In this document: piece by piece, positions 5,221-5,262 of the stretch
Layout of the letters: each line of letters starts with the position of its first letter
Position numbering within the stretch: the stretch's first letter is position 1
Notes under the pieces: generated by a model
Database searches by the model: none
Told to the model about the DNA's origin: nothing
What the model saw: only the letters and a program-made list of their open reading frames with translations
Source of the DNA: Lentisphaeria bacterium
GTDB taxonomy: Bacteria > Verrucomicrobiota > Lentisphaeria > Oligosphaerales > Oligosphaeraceae
Reading direction: 5' to 3'
NCBI GenBank assembly: GCA_024405235.1
Contig: JAKSPA010000141.1
Coordinates: forward strand, 1 to 5,262
Length of the DNA: 5,262 nt
Translations under genes and position numbers: made by a program

Positions 5221-5262
5221 ATGATTCTCCGCCTGGCGCCCCGCGCCATCCGGCGCACCAAC
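5221..5262 (+). CDS. Start of a separate FtsX/MacB-type permease (3'-truncated by window edge)
   Basis: An ATG 2 bases after the ATPase stop opens a frame of 14 codons to the window end: MILRLAPRAIRRTN. This short amphipathic, Arg-rich opening resembles the N-terminal segment that precedes the first membrane span in MacB-type permeases (pattern LRLALRALRRNK). The position directly after a MacB-type ATPase is where a permease is expected. No typical Shine-Dalgarno sequence lies just before the ATG; AAAGGAG at 5192-5198 is 22 bases away, so coupling to the ATPase gene is likely. Only the N-terminus is visible, so the call rests mainly on context. Confidence 0.6.
   Translation, partial: MILRLAPRAIRRTN

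Overview
The window is a compact, one-directional stretch of chromosome from a Gram-negative bacterium. Every credible gene is on the + strand. The Gram-negative call rests on a TolC-family outer-membrane factor and a periplasmic adaptor, which only make sense with two membranes. Base composition looks mid-range by eye. The gene order and the Pro/Gly-rich adaptor are reminiscent of PVC-type or similar anaerobes (Lentisphaerota/Kiritimatiellota-like), but the sequence alone does not fix the phylum.

Layout. (1) Positions 1-839 hold the 3' part of a membrane protein, cut by the window edge: transmembrane segments and then a TPR-like soluble tail, most like the C-terminus of an O-antigen ligase/polymerase-family protein. 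(2) Its stop codon overlaps the start of gmk (guanylate kinase, 836-1441) in an ATGA junction. (3) A 159-bp gap (1442-1600) follows. It holds a small dyad and a near-perfect 26-bp palindrome, and it separates the gmk pair from an efflux operon. (4) The efflux operon runs: TolC-family outer-membrane lipoprotein (1601-2962), MacA-like adaptor (3047-4423), MacB/LolD-type ABC ATPase (4508-5218), and the first codons of a separate FtsX/MacB-type permease (5221 to the edge).

How the genes work together. The last four encode the parts of a MacAB-TolC-type tripartite exporter. The ATPase powers a mechanotransmitting permease in the inner membrane, the adaptor bridges the periplasm, and the TolC-type channel opens at the outer membrane. 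ATPase and permease are separate genes, as in the Gram-positive YknXYZ arrangement, rather than fused as in E. coli MacB. The substrate cannot be read from the sequence.

The protein families are well known. The least explained part is the non-coding DNA: each of the three larger gaps around the efflux genes carries its own strong inverted repeat. These are the 26-bp palindrome before the TolC gene, an 11-bp-stem hairpin before the adaptor gene, and a 12-bp-stem structure with a T-run before the ATPase gene. The ATPase gene lacks a Shine-Dalgarno sequence. The two annotation starts that matter are moved downstream on ribosome-binding-site and signal-peptide evidence (TolC-type gene at 1601, adaptor at 3047). 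No RNA genes, insertion sequences or CRISPR arrays were seen.
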